DNA from: Mucilaginibacter tundrae
Lineage (GTDB): Bacteria > Bacteroidota > Bacteroidia > Sphingobacteriales > Sphingobacteriaceae
Reading direction: 5' to 3'
DNA: 64,000 bases
NCBI RefSeq assembly: GCF_013408825.1
Contig: NZ_JACCBZ010000001.1
Location: 124,001 to 188,000 of the forward strand
Shown: in pieces, positions 1 through 11,000 of the stretch
Position numbering within the stretch: the stretch's first letter is position 1
Layout: the number at the start of each line of letters is the position of its first letter
The notes under the pieces: generated by a model
What the model saw: only the letters and a program-made list of their open reading frames with translations
Database searches by the model: none
What the model was told of the DNA's origin: nothing
Made by a program: the position numbers and the translations under genes

Positions 1-2962
1 CACCTGTCGACTCCATATAAGAAATATAATTTACAGGAGTGGTGTTAGGCGCGTATGTTCTGGTGTCGGTAAGTAAATTTCCATGACTGTCATACGTGGC
101 GTTACCCGAAACAACGACTTCTCCCGGAGCTATAAAAGTGCTTTTCCCAGCATTGGCAGCGACCCTATATTGATTTACAGTACTAAGCGCGGTGCCGCCC
201 CATGCCATTTTTTCATTAACCGTAGAGTATTGCAGGCCTCCTAAACGGCCATCGAGCGATATGCTGAGCGAAATATTTTTATAATTGAAAGTATTTTGCC
301 ATCCGTATATCCAACTAGGGTCGGTATTCCCTATAGGAGTTGAATAAAGAGCACTTAATGGATAGCCATTCGCTCCAACAATAAGTTTACCATCGGCCGA
401 AAACTGACCTTCACTTACATAAAGTTTATCCAGTCTGTCTCCAACTTTAAGGTATTGACTATAGTATCCCGGGCCATAAGTATCATAGGTTACTTTTTCG
501 ATCCACGTATGATTATTGCTGAAGTTAAAACCCGATGTCCATGAAAAATTACTTGTTTTTATGGGGGTACCGTTTAGCACAAATTCCAATCCTTTATTTA
601 GAAATTCGTTGGCATTCACAAGCAGACTGGAGTATCCGCTAGCCTGCGATGGCGTGATGTTTTGAAAGTTGTTAGATTCCAGATTTCTAAAATAGGTGAC
701 ATCTGCATTTAATCTGTTTTTCAATAGGCCTAATGCCAAACCCGATTCCCATGACTGCACAGTGTTGGGTATAAGATTAGGGGCATCATAACTGCTTGGA
801 TAGCTAAGTGAAGACACGCCGTTAAACTTATTGGCATTATTATAAGTGTTTATGCTTGCATAGGGATTAGGAGGATTAGTGGTGCTAACGGCACCGCTAT
901 TCACCTGTGCCCAGGTAGAGCGAACCTTTAAATAGGAGATAACATCCGGTAGTTTAAATGCGTCAGACAATACTACCGAAACACCCACTGATGGATATAT
1001 AAAGGCATTATTCGCAAGGGGCAATGTAGATGTTTGGTCTCTTCGTGCAGTACCGGATACATAAATAAAGTGGTAAAACTCCAGGTCAAGATCAGCATAT
1101 AAACTGTTTATTTGCCTTTGATCTAAATAGTTTGATCCTGTTATGGGGTTTATTGAGTTACTAAGGTAATACTGGCCGGGTATGCTAAGCCCATCAGTTG
1201 AGGCGCTTAAACCTTTATCTTCATTAAAAAAACTGGCGGCCCCGGCAAGTGCCGATAAGTTAAAATTATCGCTAAACTTATGCTTGTAGCTTAGGATCAG
1301 GTCGGTAGTAATATCAAAATGAGTAGCATCAGAGGTTGAAAAATTACCATCCGGGTTACCACCTATTAAACTATATGGATAATCTTCATCCTCATTAACA
1401 GAATTTGCATTGAATCCCGAACGTAGTTTAAGCGATAGCTCCTTAGAAAACTGATAATTAAGTGATAAGTTGCCAAATGTTTTATCTGAGTGATACCCGT
1501 TTAGCTGCTGATAGGCAAGAAAATAAGGGTTATTGTAATATGATAGGTTATAATATGATTGTTGAAGGCCGGTCTCGCCGGGTGCCCAATAATTTTTAAG
1601 GTCCCGTATATCAACATCGGCCCCTAGCCACAATGCAACGTTGTAAAGTAAACTACCCTGGCTATAGCCGGTTGATGGAATGTTGTCACTGAATTGCCGG
1701 TTGTAACTTATTCTCCCATCAAGGGTTAGTTTAGGGGTAAGATTGTAATTGCCTGCAATAGTGAATGACGAATTATTTAAACTCGTATTGGGTTCAACCC
1801 CCTTTTGATAGTTATTTGCAGCCGAAATTCTAAAAGACCCTTTCTCTCCGCTGGTAGTTACCGCAACACTAGTGTTTGACATAACACCTGTCTGGAAAAA
1901 ATTATCGACATTATTCGCACCCCTTGATATCCATGGAAGAGGCTTGTAGTGGCTGGTAGCCGTTGTCCCGTTGCCCAAATCATAAGTATACGTTACATTC
2001 GGGTTATAGGGGCTGTTAAACTGTGGCAGTTCTAAATAACCGCTGGCAGTATTAGGGTCTTTTTGGTTAAGGGCAGGCCCCCAAACCCAACCTCCGCCTT
2101 CTAATCCATCTCCACTACCATCTTGATAAGAATACACTCCGTTATTACCATCTCCATATTGAGTTTGTACTTTTGGTGCTGCTAAGAAGCTTGTTTGAAA
2201 CATGGTAGAAGAGTTCAATTCTACATCTGTTACTCCTTTTTTGCCTCTTTTTGTAGTATATAAAATCGCACCATTTATACCAATTGAACCATAAAGTGCT
2301 GCTCCTGCAGCTCCTTTTAACACAGTAATGCTTTCAATGTCGTCCGCATTTATTTTATAGGGATCTGCAGTAGGATCGGGTATACCGTCTATAACAATAA
2401 GTGGCGTTTGCCCCCGTAGTAAAATACCCGGGTTTTCAAAAAAGCTTGAGGTGGTTTGTATATCCAAACCAGCCACCTGACCTACCAAACCACCTATTGC
2501 AGTAGGCGTCTTCACTTTTTCCAGTGTTTCTCCATCCACTACTTGTAATGCATAGGTAAGCGATTTTTTTTCCTTTTTTATATTCAGCGCTGTTACCACA
2601 ACCTCAGTCAATGCTTTAGGATCTTCCTTAAGCTGGATATTATAATTTGTCGTTTGGCCTATTTTTATTTCCTGAGAAACAAAACCAATGAACGAAAAAA
2701 CTAGGACATCACCATTATCTGCATTGATGTTGTAATTTCCCGATATGTCGGTCACCGTACCTTTCGCTGTGCCTTTAACCTTAACCGAAACACCTGGCAA
2801 AGGTTGTCCCTTTTCATCTGAAACCTTACCATTTATAGTAAATGAATTATTTGAAGTTATTGTAACACTTCTTTCAGTTAAAGAAATTTTGTGAGTATGC
2901 GCGGCGGCACTGGCTTGCATTAAAGTAATCGCAGTTATCAACGCTGTTGTATTTACCCTCAT
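1..2962 (-). CDS. SusC/RagA-family TonB-dependent outer-membrane receptor, C-terminus beyond the window
   Basis: Open on the minus strand from ATG at 2962 to the left edge with no stop, about 987 codons. A signal peptide (about residues 1-22) is followed by a carboxypeptidase-regulatory-like domain (about 38-115, with GKVSDEKGQPLPGVSVKVKG), a TonB plug (about 125-260, with PLIVIDGIPD and LKGAAGAALYGS) and a long aromatic-rich beta-barrel. Unlike the receptor at 8100-11456 it has no N-terminal STN domain, so it is unlikely to signal through a FecR anti-sigma factor. In this family it imports oligomers too large for porins, with an SusD lipoprotein that would lie off the left edge. The substrate cannot be read from the sequence. 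The family call is firm. Confidence 0.93.
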   Translation of the reverse strand, partial: MRVNTTALITAITLMQASAAAHTHKISLTERSVTITSNNSFTINGKVSDEKGQPLPGVSVKVKGTAKGTVTDISGNYNINADNGDVLVFSFIGFVSQEIKIGQTTNYNIQLKEDPKALTEVVVTALNIKKEKKSLTYALQVVDGETLEKVKTPTAIGGLVGQVAGLDIQTTSSFFENPGILLRGQTPLIVIDGIPDPTADPYKINADDIESITVLKGAAGAALYGSIGINGAILYTTKRGKKGVTDVELNSSTMFQTSFLAAPKVQTQYGDGNNGVYSYQDGSGDGLEGGGWVWGPALNQKDPNTASGYLELPQFNSPYNPNVTYTYDLGNGTTATSHYKPLPWISRGANNVDNFFQTGVMSNTSVAVTTSGEKGSFRISAANNYQKGVEPNTSLNNSSFTIAGNYNLTPKLTLDGRISYNRQFSDNIPSTGYSQGSLLYNVALWLGADVDIRDLKNYWAPGETGLQQSYYNLSYYNNPYFLAYQQLNGYHSDKTFGNLSLNYQFSKELSLKLRSGFNANSVNEDEDYPYSLIGGNPDGNFSTSDATHFDITTDLILSYKHKFSDNFNLSALAGAASFFNEDKGLSASTDGLSIPGQYYLSNSINPITGSNYLDQRQINSLYADLDLEFYHFIYVSGTARRDQTSTLPLANNAFIYPSVGVSVVLSDAFKLPDVISYLKVRSTWAQVNSGAVSTTNPPNPYASINTYNNANKFNGVSSLSYPSSYDAPNLIPNTVQSWESGLALGLLKNRLNADVTYFRNLESNNFQNITPSQASGYSSLLVNANEFLNKGLEFVLNGTPIKTSNFSWTSGFNFSNNHTWIEKVTYDTYGPGYYSQYLKVGDRLDKLYVSEGQFSADGKLIVGANGYPLSALYSTPIGNTDPSWIYGWQNTFNYKNISLSISLDGRLGGLQYSTVNEKMAWGGTALSTVNQYRVAANAGKSTFIAPGEVVVSGNATYDSHGNLLTDTRTYAPNTTPVNYISYMESTG

Positions 2963-3436
2963 AATTACGCTTGTAAAAAACATGGGGTTACGGCAGGTAG
3001 TCTTCCTTAGGCAGGTAAGAGCCCGTAGTAGACTAAGCGATGCATTGGATATCGCTTTAAAAAAAGTAGAAAGATTCATTATATTTGTAAGATTTGAGTT
3101 AGGATTCTATTCAATTATTCCAAATTATTTATCCCTAAATTTATTGGGAACGGTTGCTCAAATTATTGCCGGGATGTGCTTCGACTCACTACCCGGTTTT
3201 TTTTTGAGAACCAGCCTGTATTTTAGTTTTTGTCTATCATGCTTTTTGATTTAATGTTATGAATAGGTTAATTGCTCATCTGAAATCAGGATATTATCTT
3301 TTTGTAGTTAGTCCATTTAGAAAGATGTATTGCACTTATTACCGGAATGTTTAAGGTGCTGCCTACATCTGCTCTTGTTAATAATGGGAGCAATATCCTG
3401 ATAGCTTGTTAATTATATATTAGGTTATAATTATTA

Positions 3437-3464
3437 AATTAATTGAACGTTCAGTCAATTAATT
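3437..3464. promoter_or_regulatory. Perfect 10-bp inverted repeat, possible TetR-type operator
   Basis: AATTAATTGA and TCAATTAATT are exact reverse complements separated by ACGTTCAG. The core TTGAACGTTCAGTCAA resembles operators bound by TetR/AcrR regulators. No regulator gene is adjacent, and no T-run follows as in a terminator. It may be the leftover control region of a lost gene. Confidence 0.35.
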
Positions 3465-3912
3465 AATGGCATCTCGGTATGTCAGTAGGATTGGGATGGC
3501 GTTACGCTATCTGAATTAGAATTATTGAATCAACGGAATTTTGGACACTGATACTACTTGAAGAATAGAAAGAGCAATTGCAGAACTAATGGCATTTTAG
3601 TATCGCCTAGTGCAAGAAGGATGGCAGGAAGTGCTATCAAAATGGATGGACGGAATGGAGTGAAAAGGGGGTTAGAGCCCACACTAGTCTATCTAGAGGA
3701 TAGCCATCTCCTTTAGTAAGAATGCAATGTGGCTTTATAAACAACCCCGCTTATCTGAACGTTGGTTTACCTTGATTTAATTCATATGCTTTTTAGCGAT
3801 ATATTAACATCAGCTAATATTTAAAAAGATGAGATTGTGCATCTAAACGTTAAAGAACTTGTCACCGGCTTGGATAACCGGATCAATCTTGGTAAGTCCA
3901 TCTTGGCATAGA

Positions 3913-3955
3913 AAAAGAACTGAAGACCAGGCAAATGCTGACCTTCAGTTCTTTT
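3913..3955 (-). terminator. Rho-independent terminator of the SusCD-phosphatase operon
   Basis: A 13-bp perfect stem (AAAAGAACTGAAG at 3913-3925 with its complement at 3943-3955) and a 17-base loop. Read on the minus strand the stem runs straight into a T-run, and it lies about 90 bases past the stop of the metallophosphoesterase. It could also work in the plus direction. Confidence 0.75.
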
Positions 3956-4042
3956 ATAAAATCATTCGACACTTACACTCAGAGTAATCTCCTCTCAGCA
4001 CTGAAATTTCAATATCTGTTGACTGCGATTTAGCGGTTAAAG

Positions 4043-5083
4043 TCAAAATAACGGAACACTGAATTGGCTATCGGCATCTGTTTCCTCCTCATTCGTATAA
4101 GGTGAGAATGTCTTGACGCTAATCCTATTCGATTTTACGGAAAAGGTATACAACCGCATCATTCCATGTCCTCCATTTGGCCTGCTCTGATAGTCTGACA
4201 AAAACGTATGTATGGTGTGTCCGTTCCAGGTATCTTCACGGTATCCTTCGCCATTATCGCCAACGTGTCCACAGATCATCATAAAAACGTTAGGGTTTTC
4301 TTTCAGGCTCGCATAAATTGCTTTGCCTTCCGCATTAAACGGCGCTTGCGGGGTATTGCTGCCCTTTACCGGATTATAAAACAAAATGGAATGGCTAACT
4401 ACGATTGCTTTGCGGGTTGCGTATTTTCTCAAAATTTCGTTCGCCCAATTGTAAACGTCTTTCTGTTCTTCATTATGCCCGTCATATTCCAGGAAAAGTA
4501 CAATAAAATCAACCCCACCGGCGCTAAAAAGATCATAATGATTGTTGTTGTTATTGCCATAGTGACCACCATAATAAGGGCGGCCTTCAAAATGCGGGAC
4601 GCCAAAATATTTGTTATAAAAACGTGTGGTGCCAGTTACAGGATATTGATTTGGAAATTCATCGTGGTTTCCTACAGCTAAACCGTAAGGTATGCTCACC
4701 GGATTTTCTAGCCTGTAAATAGCCTTTTGAGCCAAATACCATTCCGACCGGGCTGTTACCGGGTTATCCCCATGCTCGGTGATGTCGCCTAAATGGGCGA
4801 CGTACGCAATGTTATTTTTAACCTGATTTTGTTTGATCCAATCAATTTGCGCTTTAAACATATCAAATATTCCGCCTAATTGTGCCTGCGCCAGGTAATA
4901 TTGCGAATCAGGTATTACAGCAATGGAAAAATCGCCCGGCGTGGTTACCGCGGATTGCCCGGGGGTATTCAATACTGTATCGGCAGGAATAATATCGGCA
5001 AATGAATTGCCTGAAATGAAAATTAGTATGGCAATCATTGATACAATGCGCCAGAATCTTAGTTGTTTGATAAACTGTTTCAT
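4043..5083 (-). CDS. Secreted calcineurin-like metallophosphoesterase
   Basis: 346 residues with a signal peptide (about 1-29, ending near NSFA). The binuclear-metal motifs of calcineurin-type phosphoesterases are in order: PDSQ (Asp59), HLGD (97-100), GNHDE (138-142), SHS (His231) and CGH (271-273). Family members hydrolyse phosphomonoesters or phosphodiesters. It is the last gene of an operon, 23 bp after a nucleotide pyrophosphatase/phosphodiesterase, and is followed by a terminator. I infer that it removes phosphate from products released by its neighbour in the periplasm or at the cell surface. The exact substrate is not readable. Confidence 0.9.
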   Translation of the reverse strand: MKQFIKQLRFWRIVSMIAILIFISGNSFADIIPADTVLNTPGQSAVTTPGDFSIAVIPDSQYYLAQAQLGGIFDMFKAQIDWIKQNQVKNNIAYVAHLGDITEHGDNPVTARSEWYLAQKAIYRLENPVSIPYGLAVGNHDEFPNQYPVTGTTRFYNKYFGVPHFEGRPYYGGHYGNNNNNHYDLFSAGGVDFIVLFLEYDGHNEEQKDVYNWANEILRKYATRKAIVVSHSILFYNPVKGSNTPQAPFNAEGKAIYASLKENPNVFMMICGHVGDNGEGYREDTWNGHTIHTFLSDYQSRPNGGHGMMRLYTFSVKSNRISVKTFSPYTNEEETDADSQFSVPLF

Positions 5084-5106
5084 AAAGGTAAATTTGTTAA
5101 TTGAGT

Positions 5107-6453
5107 TTATTTTTGCGGAGCCAAAAGTCCCGGATATAAGGCGCCATCCATATCTTTCATATCCAACTTTAGCAATGCATTAATGAGCGGGGCAATGTTT
5201 TCCAAACCCATCTGGTGGATGATCTTTTGTTTAGCTAATCCGCAACCGGAAGCAACAAACCCGGTTTCAATTTCCGGGAAATCGGGAAAATGGCCATGCG
5301 TGCCACCGCTGCCGGCACGTACAATATCACCTTCGGTAGCATTTGTAAAAGATATGCCCGGTATAGCCGCCAATGCGAAAGGCACATTGGGGTCGACACC
5401 AAATTTGTCAAGCTCCGGCCTTTCGATTATTTTAAACAGGGCTTTTATGCCTACGGGGAGGTTGTCGACAATTTCTCTTACTTGCTTAAGTGTCTTTTTA
5501 TCATTCTTATCTTTCAAATACAGAAAGGTTGAACCACCCTGCTGAAAAAACTGGGCTTTCCAATTATCTTCCTGTAAGTTTTTGCCTACCAGTCCTGCTT
5601 TTGCAAGTTCAACATTAGGAGCAAGTTGTGTTGTGATGTTCACAAACCCATGGTCGCCTACAATAATGAATGCGGTGCTATCGGTTGTGCCGGCGCGTAC
5701 GGTCGCTTCTATAATGCGGCCGATGTTATGGTCAATACCCTCAACAGCTTTTCTAACATCGAGACCTAACCTGCCTTCCATATGCGAGTAGTGGTCCACA
5801 CATACCAGGTGAATGGTGATCAAATTTGGTTTATATGTTTCGATCAGGTAGGATGCCATGCGCGCCAGGTTATCGTCGGTACTTAAATGGCCGTCCAGAT
5901 CGTGATTGTATAATTTGCCGGTGGCATTTTTTTCCATTTCCTCAAATAAACCGGCAGGTTTTGAATACTGACGAAATGGTTGTAGTGGATCGGCCAGTTT
6001 GGTATTCCGCGGCGCATCGGGCATATTATAATCTATAGATGATTGATTCACAGATACCGGCCAAAGTACAGATGCCGTTCTTAATCCTTTTTTATGCGCG
6101 GCATCCCAAATAGTTTCGGTTGTTATCCTGCGCGAATCGGTATAGCCTAATTCGCCTACTTGCGCCTTGGTTTCAAATGGTGTATTGTAATAAATGCCAT
6201 GCTTGGCCGGGAATTTACCGGTAATAATGGTGGTGTGCGACGGATAAGTTACTGTAGGCATATCCCCTCTGACGCCATCGGCATACATGCCATTCTCAGC
6301 TAACTGCCTTAAGTTAACAGCGCCCCATGACGGATCTTTGTAAAACTCAGGCCTGAGGCCGTCAATACTGATCACAACAACATATTTAGGCATTTGTGCG
6401 AATGCCGCCGGCGATAGAAGCAGCAACGCTATCAGGAATTTTAAATATTTCAT
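5107..6453 (-). CDS. Secreted nucleotide pyrophosphatase/phosphodiesterase (alkaline phosphatase superfamily)
   Basis: 448 residues with a signal peptide cleaved near FAQ (residues 18-20). Metal site and nucleophile motifs of the NPP family are present: ISIDG (Asp31), PTVTYPSH (66-73, with Thr69 as the likely nucleophile), CVDHYSH in the middle, VGDHGF, and GTHGHFP near the C-terminus. These enzymes cleave phosphodiester or pyrophosphate bonds in nucleotides or lipid headgroups, using two zinc ions. The gene lies between susD and a metallophosphoesterase, which supports a role in scavenging phosphate esters together with the SusCD transporter. Length is normal for bacterial NPPs. Confidence 0.92.
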   Translation of the reverse strand: MKYLKFLIALLLLSPAAFAQMPKYVVVISIDGLRPEFYKDPSWGAVNLRQLAENGMYADGVRGDMPTVTYPSHTTIITGKFPAKHGIYYNTPFETKAQVGELGYTDSRRITTETIWDAAHKKGLRTASVLWPVSVNQSSIDYNMPDAPRNTKLADPLQPFRQYSKPAGLFEEMEKNATGKLYNHDLDGHLSTDDNLARMASYLIETYKPNLITIHLVCVDHYSHMEGRLGLDVRKAVEGIDHNIGRIIEATVRAGTTDSTAFIIVGDHGFVNITTQLAPNVELAKAGLVGKNLQEDNWKAQFFQQGGSTFLYLKDKNDKKTLKQVREIVDNLPVGIKALFKIIERPELDKFGVDPNVPFALAAIPGISFTNATEGDIVRAGSGGTHGHFPDFPEIETGFVASGCGLAKQKIIHQMGLENIAPLINALLKLDMKDMDGALYPGLLAPQK

Positions 6454-6466
6454 AATGCAGGAATTA

Positions 6467-6495
6467 AGCGGTGCATGCTTTTTGCATGCACCGCT
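6467..6495. other. Intercistronic hairpin between susD and the phosphodiesterase gene
   Basis: AGCGGTGCATGC and GCATGCACCGCT form a perfect 12-bp stem with a 5-base loop. There is no T-run on the minus strand, so it is more likely to set mRNA stability or differential expression than to terminate fully. Confidence 0.55.
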
Positions 6496-6516
6496 GCTGT
6501 GAATAAATTAATTAAA

Positions 6517-8082
6517 TTAGAAAGTGTAACCCGGGTTTTCTTTTATCTGTGGATTCAGGCTTGTTTGCGAGAACGGGATAGGATAAATTAACCTATATGG
6601 TTCCACATCATAACTGCTTGCTGTCAGGTAAGTATGAATAAGCTTAATCTGCGTTGCAAAGGCGGTCATTACCGGTATTGCGGTACCTGTACGTACCAAG
6701 TCAAACCAACGGTGGTTCTCAAATGCCAGCTCAACGCGCCTTTCATGCGCGATATCGGTACGTAATGTGACTTGGTCTGTTGCGGTAATGTTATGTGATG
6801 CATTACCAAAGGCACGTTGACGCACAGTGTTAAGGTTAGCCAATGCACTTCCGGTTTCTCCTTGTTCGTTCTGTGCTTCGGCTAACAGCAGCAAGGCATC
6901 CGCATAGCGATAAATTGGCCAATCGTCATCGGTGTTGTCGGCTATTGTCACCGGGTTAAGCACCTTTTTATCAAAAGGGCGGCCTACTTTGCCAGGTGCC
7001 GGTGTGTAATTAACAATGCTTTTGTAAGCAGATATAGTCATGTTATCGATGGCATCATAAGTACCCTCGGCTACGCCTATAGAGGCATCTAAACGGGTAT
7101 CGCCCGGTTCATAAGCATTAATCAGGTCTTGTGTAGGCACGTTCCAGCCACCAGTGCTGGTATTGTTGGTTACCACGTTGCTGGTAATAAGCGCAGTGCT
7201 GGTAGTACGTGGCAAAAACAGGTATATAAAGGTACTTTGCTGCCCGCCGGCAGCACCAGCGGTGTACTGCACTTCAAATATTGACTCGACACTGTTTTTA
7301 TTGGCGGTTGAAAATACCGACGCATAAGTTGGCAACAGCGAATAGCCCATGCCCGAAAGTGTTTTCAGTAAAGTTTCAGCCGCGGCATAGTTTTTTTGCG
7401 TCATATACACATCGGCCAGCAGCATGGTTGCAGCGCCCTTAGTTGCAGCGCCGGTTTGTGCGCCTTTGGTAAAAGTTACTACAGGCAGTTTGGCAATAGC
7501 ATCGGTAGCATCGGCGATGATCTGCTTATATACATCATCAGCAGAAGCACGCGGGATATAAGCCTCAGCAGAAGTAGTTACCTCGTGCAAAGAAAGCGGA
7601 ACACCGCCAAAATACCTCACCGCGTGGAAGTAATAAAGCGCACGTAAAAATTCGGCTTCGCCTTGTATCTCGCTCTTGTCGGCTGCATCAACCTGGTTAG
7701 GATCCTGCAAGTGATCCAGTATCGTGTTACACCTTGCTATACCTACGTAAAAATACCTGTATTCGTCGTCCAAGTAGGTATTATTCGCGTCATCGTCCCA
7801 ATCATGTAACTGATAACGGTCTAAATATGCGGTGCCAACGTTTACGGGGTAATAATCATAATCGGTATTGTCGGAGCGCATTTCCGTCATATAAAAATCC
7901 TCGTTAAAAACAGCGCGAAGTGTAACATAGGTTGATGCCAGGGCCTGCCTGAACTGTGTAGTTGTTTGATAAAAGCTAGCCTCGGATACCTGGTCTGGTG
8001 GCGCCGTATCCAAAAAAGTCTTTTTACACGATGCAACCATCATCAGTACAAACACTATAGCTATATATTGTATTTTTTTCAT
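6517..8082 (-). CDS. SusD/RagB-family surface lipoprotein
   Basis: 521 residues. The N-terminus has a lipobox-type signal (MMVASCKK, Cys19). It is followed by the tetratricopeptide-rich SusD fold, with the usual N-terminal FLDTAPPDQVSEASFY and the C-terminal RRVELAFENHRWFDLVRTG block seen in almost all RagB/SusD proteins. SusD lipoproteins sit on the cell surface as a lid on the SusC barrel and capture substrate. It starts 17 bp after the SusC stop and is cotranscribed with it. The downstream phosphodiesterase and phosphatase suggest a phosphate-ester ligand, but that is inference. Confidence 0.95.
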   Translation of the reverse strand: MKKIQYIAIVFVLMMVASCKKTFLDTAPPDQVSEASFYQTTTQFRQALASTYVTLRAVFNEDFYMTEMRSDNTDYDYYPVNVGTAYLDRYQLHDWDDDANNTYLDDEYRYFYVGIARCNTILDHLQDPNQVDAADKSEIQGEAEFLRALYYFHAVRYFGGVPLSLHEVTTSAEAYIPRASADDVYKQIIADATDAIAKLPVVTFTKGAQTGAATKGAATMLLADVYMTQKNYAAAETLLKTLSGMGYSLLPTYASVFSTANKNSVESIFEVQYTAGAAGGQQSTFIYLFLPRTTSTALITSNVVTNNTSTGGWNVPTQDLINAYEPGDTRLDASIGVAEGTYDAIDNMTISAYKSIVNYTPAPGKVGRPFDKKVLNPVTIADNTDDDWPIYRYADALLLLAEAQNEQGETGSALANLNTVRQRAFGNASHNITATDQVTLRTDIAHERRVELAFENHRWFDLVRTGTAIPVMTAFATQIKLIHTYLTASSYDVEPYRLIYPIPFSQTSLNPQIKENPGYTF

Positions 8083-8099
8083 CTGATTTGAATTTTATG

Positions 8100-11000
8100 T
8101 TATTTAAAACTTGCGGAAACACCTACTGACGCGGTCCTGTATATCGGGTAGGAGTTTTCATCTATCCCTTCGCCATAACCGTTTAACCCGTTAAGGCTTA
8201 CTTCAGGGTTAAGTCCTGAATATTTGGTAATGAAAATGATGTTATCCATCGATACAAAAACACGCACATTGCGCAAAGTTGTATTGCCTTTAAGCGGCAG
8301 GGTATAACCCAGGTTGATATTCTTTACCGCAAGGTATGAGCCGTTTTCAACCCATTGCGATTCCACATCCCGACCGAGCGAGGTTGTGCCTGTTTCGGTA
8401 CGCGGATAAATACCTGCACCCGGATCAGCTTCTGAACGCCAGCGATCAGCCACTGCGGCTAACAATCCACCACGCGCACCATCGAGGTTGGTTAGGTATG
8501 CCCACTTATCGGCATTCAGTATCTGGTTACCATAGGTACCCGACATGGTAATATTCAGATCGAAGTGTTTATAAGTGAAGTTGTTGGTAAAACCGTACTC
8601 AAACTTCGGGTTGGGGTTACCGATGAAGGTACGGTCGTTGTTATTAATCACACCGTCGCCGTTAACATCTTCAAATTTGATGGTTCCCGGAGCATCTGTT
8701 GCCAAGGTTTCTTTTGGTGAGTTGGCTACATCAGCAGCATTTTTATACAATCCTTCAAAAACAAACCCATAGAACATACCTAGTGGGTGGCCTACTTCAG
8801 TACGGTCATAGTCCGAAGATATAGTATTGTTACGGACAATATAACCAGGTGACACCAGGCTGGTAACCAGGTTCCTATTGAATGAGATATTGAAATTACT
8901 TGTCCATTTTAGCGCACCGGTAAGGTTAGTAGTATTCAGTGTAAACTCATTGCCCCAGAATTTGATAGCCCCGGTATTGTAAACAATGGATGTAAAACCT
9001 GAGTTGTAGGGTACCGGCATTGCCTGTATCAAACCATCGGTGAGTTTTTGATAATAATCATACGTAAAGTTGATCCTGTTATTCAAGATGGAAAGATCAA
9101 GACCGATATCAAGCTGTTTATTGCGTTCCCATCGCAATTGGCTATTGCCCAGCGTACTATTGATCTCGCCTTGCTGCAACACGTTGTTAAACGTATAGTT
9201 ATAAGCAGTGCCACTGCCTATTTGTGATATAGACGGATAATTACTACTGAAAAAATTATTACCTGTAAGGCCGAAACTAGCTCTTAATTTTAAAAAGCTA
9301 ATCTGCTTTACATCTTTCAGGAAGTCTTCATCGCTCGCTACCCAACCAGCGGATGCAGTGGGAAAAAAGCCGTATTTGTTGTCCGTGCCAAAACGTGACG
9401 AACCGTCATCACGGGCTGATAACTGGAGGATATATTTTTCCTTGTAGTTATAATCAATCCGGGCTATGGTCGATAGCATTGTATAACCGGTTGCATCGCT
9501 TACGCCTGTAGTTACAGCCGATGCCTGATCAAGGTAAGGTATAGCATCGCTGGCAAAGGTATTAGCTGCGATACTGTTGCTTTCCGCTGTATACTTTTGT
9601 ATGGAATAACCTGCTATTATATCTATATGATGATCATGTGCAATGGTCTTATTGTAATCAAGATACGCTTCCGATGTATAAGAATAACCATTATTATATG
9701 CACTCGTACCGGTAGCTATCAGGTTAGTGGTAATGGTTGATGGTACAAAGTTATTGTGTGTTACATCTTCTACGTCAACGCCTGCGTTCAGCTTTAAGGT
9801 AAGGCCATCCCAAATGTTGTAATTCAGATATCCATTGCCCAAAATGCGTGTAGTATGGTAATCATCGACTGTTTCCATTAGCTGTGCCAGCGGGTTAATA
9901 TTAGCTACCTGTCCCGGGCTTGCTGCACTGTAAGTATAACCACCACCAGGAGCATAAGGCGAAATCAGCGGACTTGCTTCTGATACTTTTTCAATAATAT
10001 CATTTACACCTTCTGTAGCAATGCGGTTATTGTGATCGATGTGATAACTTGGAGCTATGTTAAAACCGATCTTGATCTTTTTATTATCGAACGAATAATC
10101 ATTGTTCAATCGCAGGGAAAATTGCTCTTCGCCTGTGTTTACAATAACGCCTTGCTGGTTCATATAACCCGCAATAACTGTTGATTGAGAATTATCCGTA
10201 GCTGATGACACATTAAGGTTATATGATTCAGTTGGCGCCCGGCGGGTAACCACATCAAACCAGTTAGTACCAACGCCATAACGGCTTGGATCGGCATAAA
10301 CAGGATTAAGTGTCGGGTTGGTGCCAGGCTCATCGGCGAGCTTATCCTGATAGTACTCATTTTCAAACTGGGCCCATTGCTGTGCATCCATTAACTGGTA
10401 ACGGTGCTGCTGAGGTATTCCCTGTACGCCGTAATAAGCATCAAAAGCAATTTTAGCATCGCCAGGTTTAGCATGTTTGGTAGTGATCAACACCACACCA
10501 TTTGATGCACGTGAGCCATATAAAGCAGTTGCGGCGGCATCTTTCAAAATCGTAAATGATTCGATCTCATCAGGATTAATATCATTTATATCGCCTGTTA
10601 TCGGCAAACCGTCAATTACAAACAGCGGCTGGTTGCTCAACGAAAACGATGTCGCGCCGCGGATTTTAAACTGAAACCCTCTGCCTGGCGCGCCATTGCT
10701 CTGGGTAACTTCAACCCCTGCAACTTTTCCTTGCAGCTCTTGCGCAAACTGGTTATCTGGTTTATCCAGCAAGTCAGTGCCTGATACTACCGCCAGTGAA
10801 CCAGTAACATCGCGCTGCCGCTGCTTACCATATGTAACGGTAACTTCCTTCAGTTGACCAGCTCCTGCCATATTTACGTTCAGCAGTGTAGGTTTTGAAG
10901 TTATCTTCGTATCCGGGAACTCCATTTTCTTAAAGCCCACAAATGAAATGGTTACCGTGTAAGTGCCCTCGGGCGCTGACAGCATAAAATTACCTTGTGA

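Larger units (their letters stand above)
2963..4042. other. Gene-poor 1.08-kb intergenic stretch
   Basis: No convincing gene is visible. A 90-codon frame (2982-3254, plus) has no recognisable domain and begins only 20 bases from the divergent receptor start. A short open tail ending in a TAG near 3910 (EIVHLNVKELVTGLDNRINL and a few more residues) could be the end of a lost gene that I cannot identify. The stretch holds one strong dyad (3437-3464) and one terminator (3913-3955). Confidence 0.5.

Noticed and set aside
2982..3254. 90-codon plus-strand frame
   Set aside because: It starts within the likely promoter of the divergent SusC gene, shows no domain or signal peptide at its N-terminus and has biased, unstructured composition.
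4208..4681. 157-codon plus-strand frame inside the metallophosphoesterase
   Set aside because: It lies opposite a gene with all catalytic motifs; its translation has no family features.
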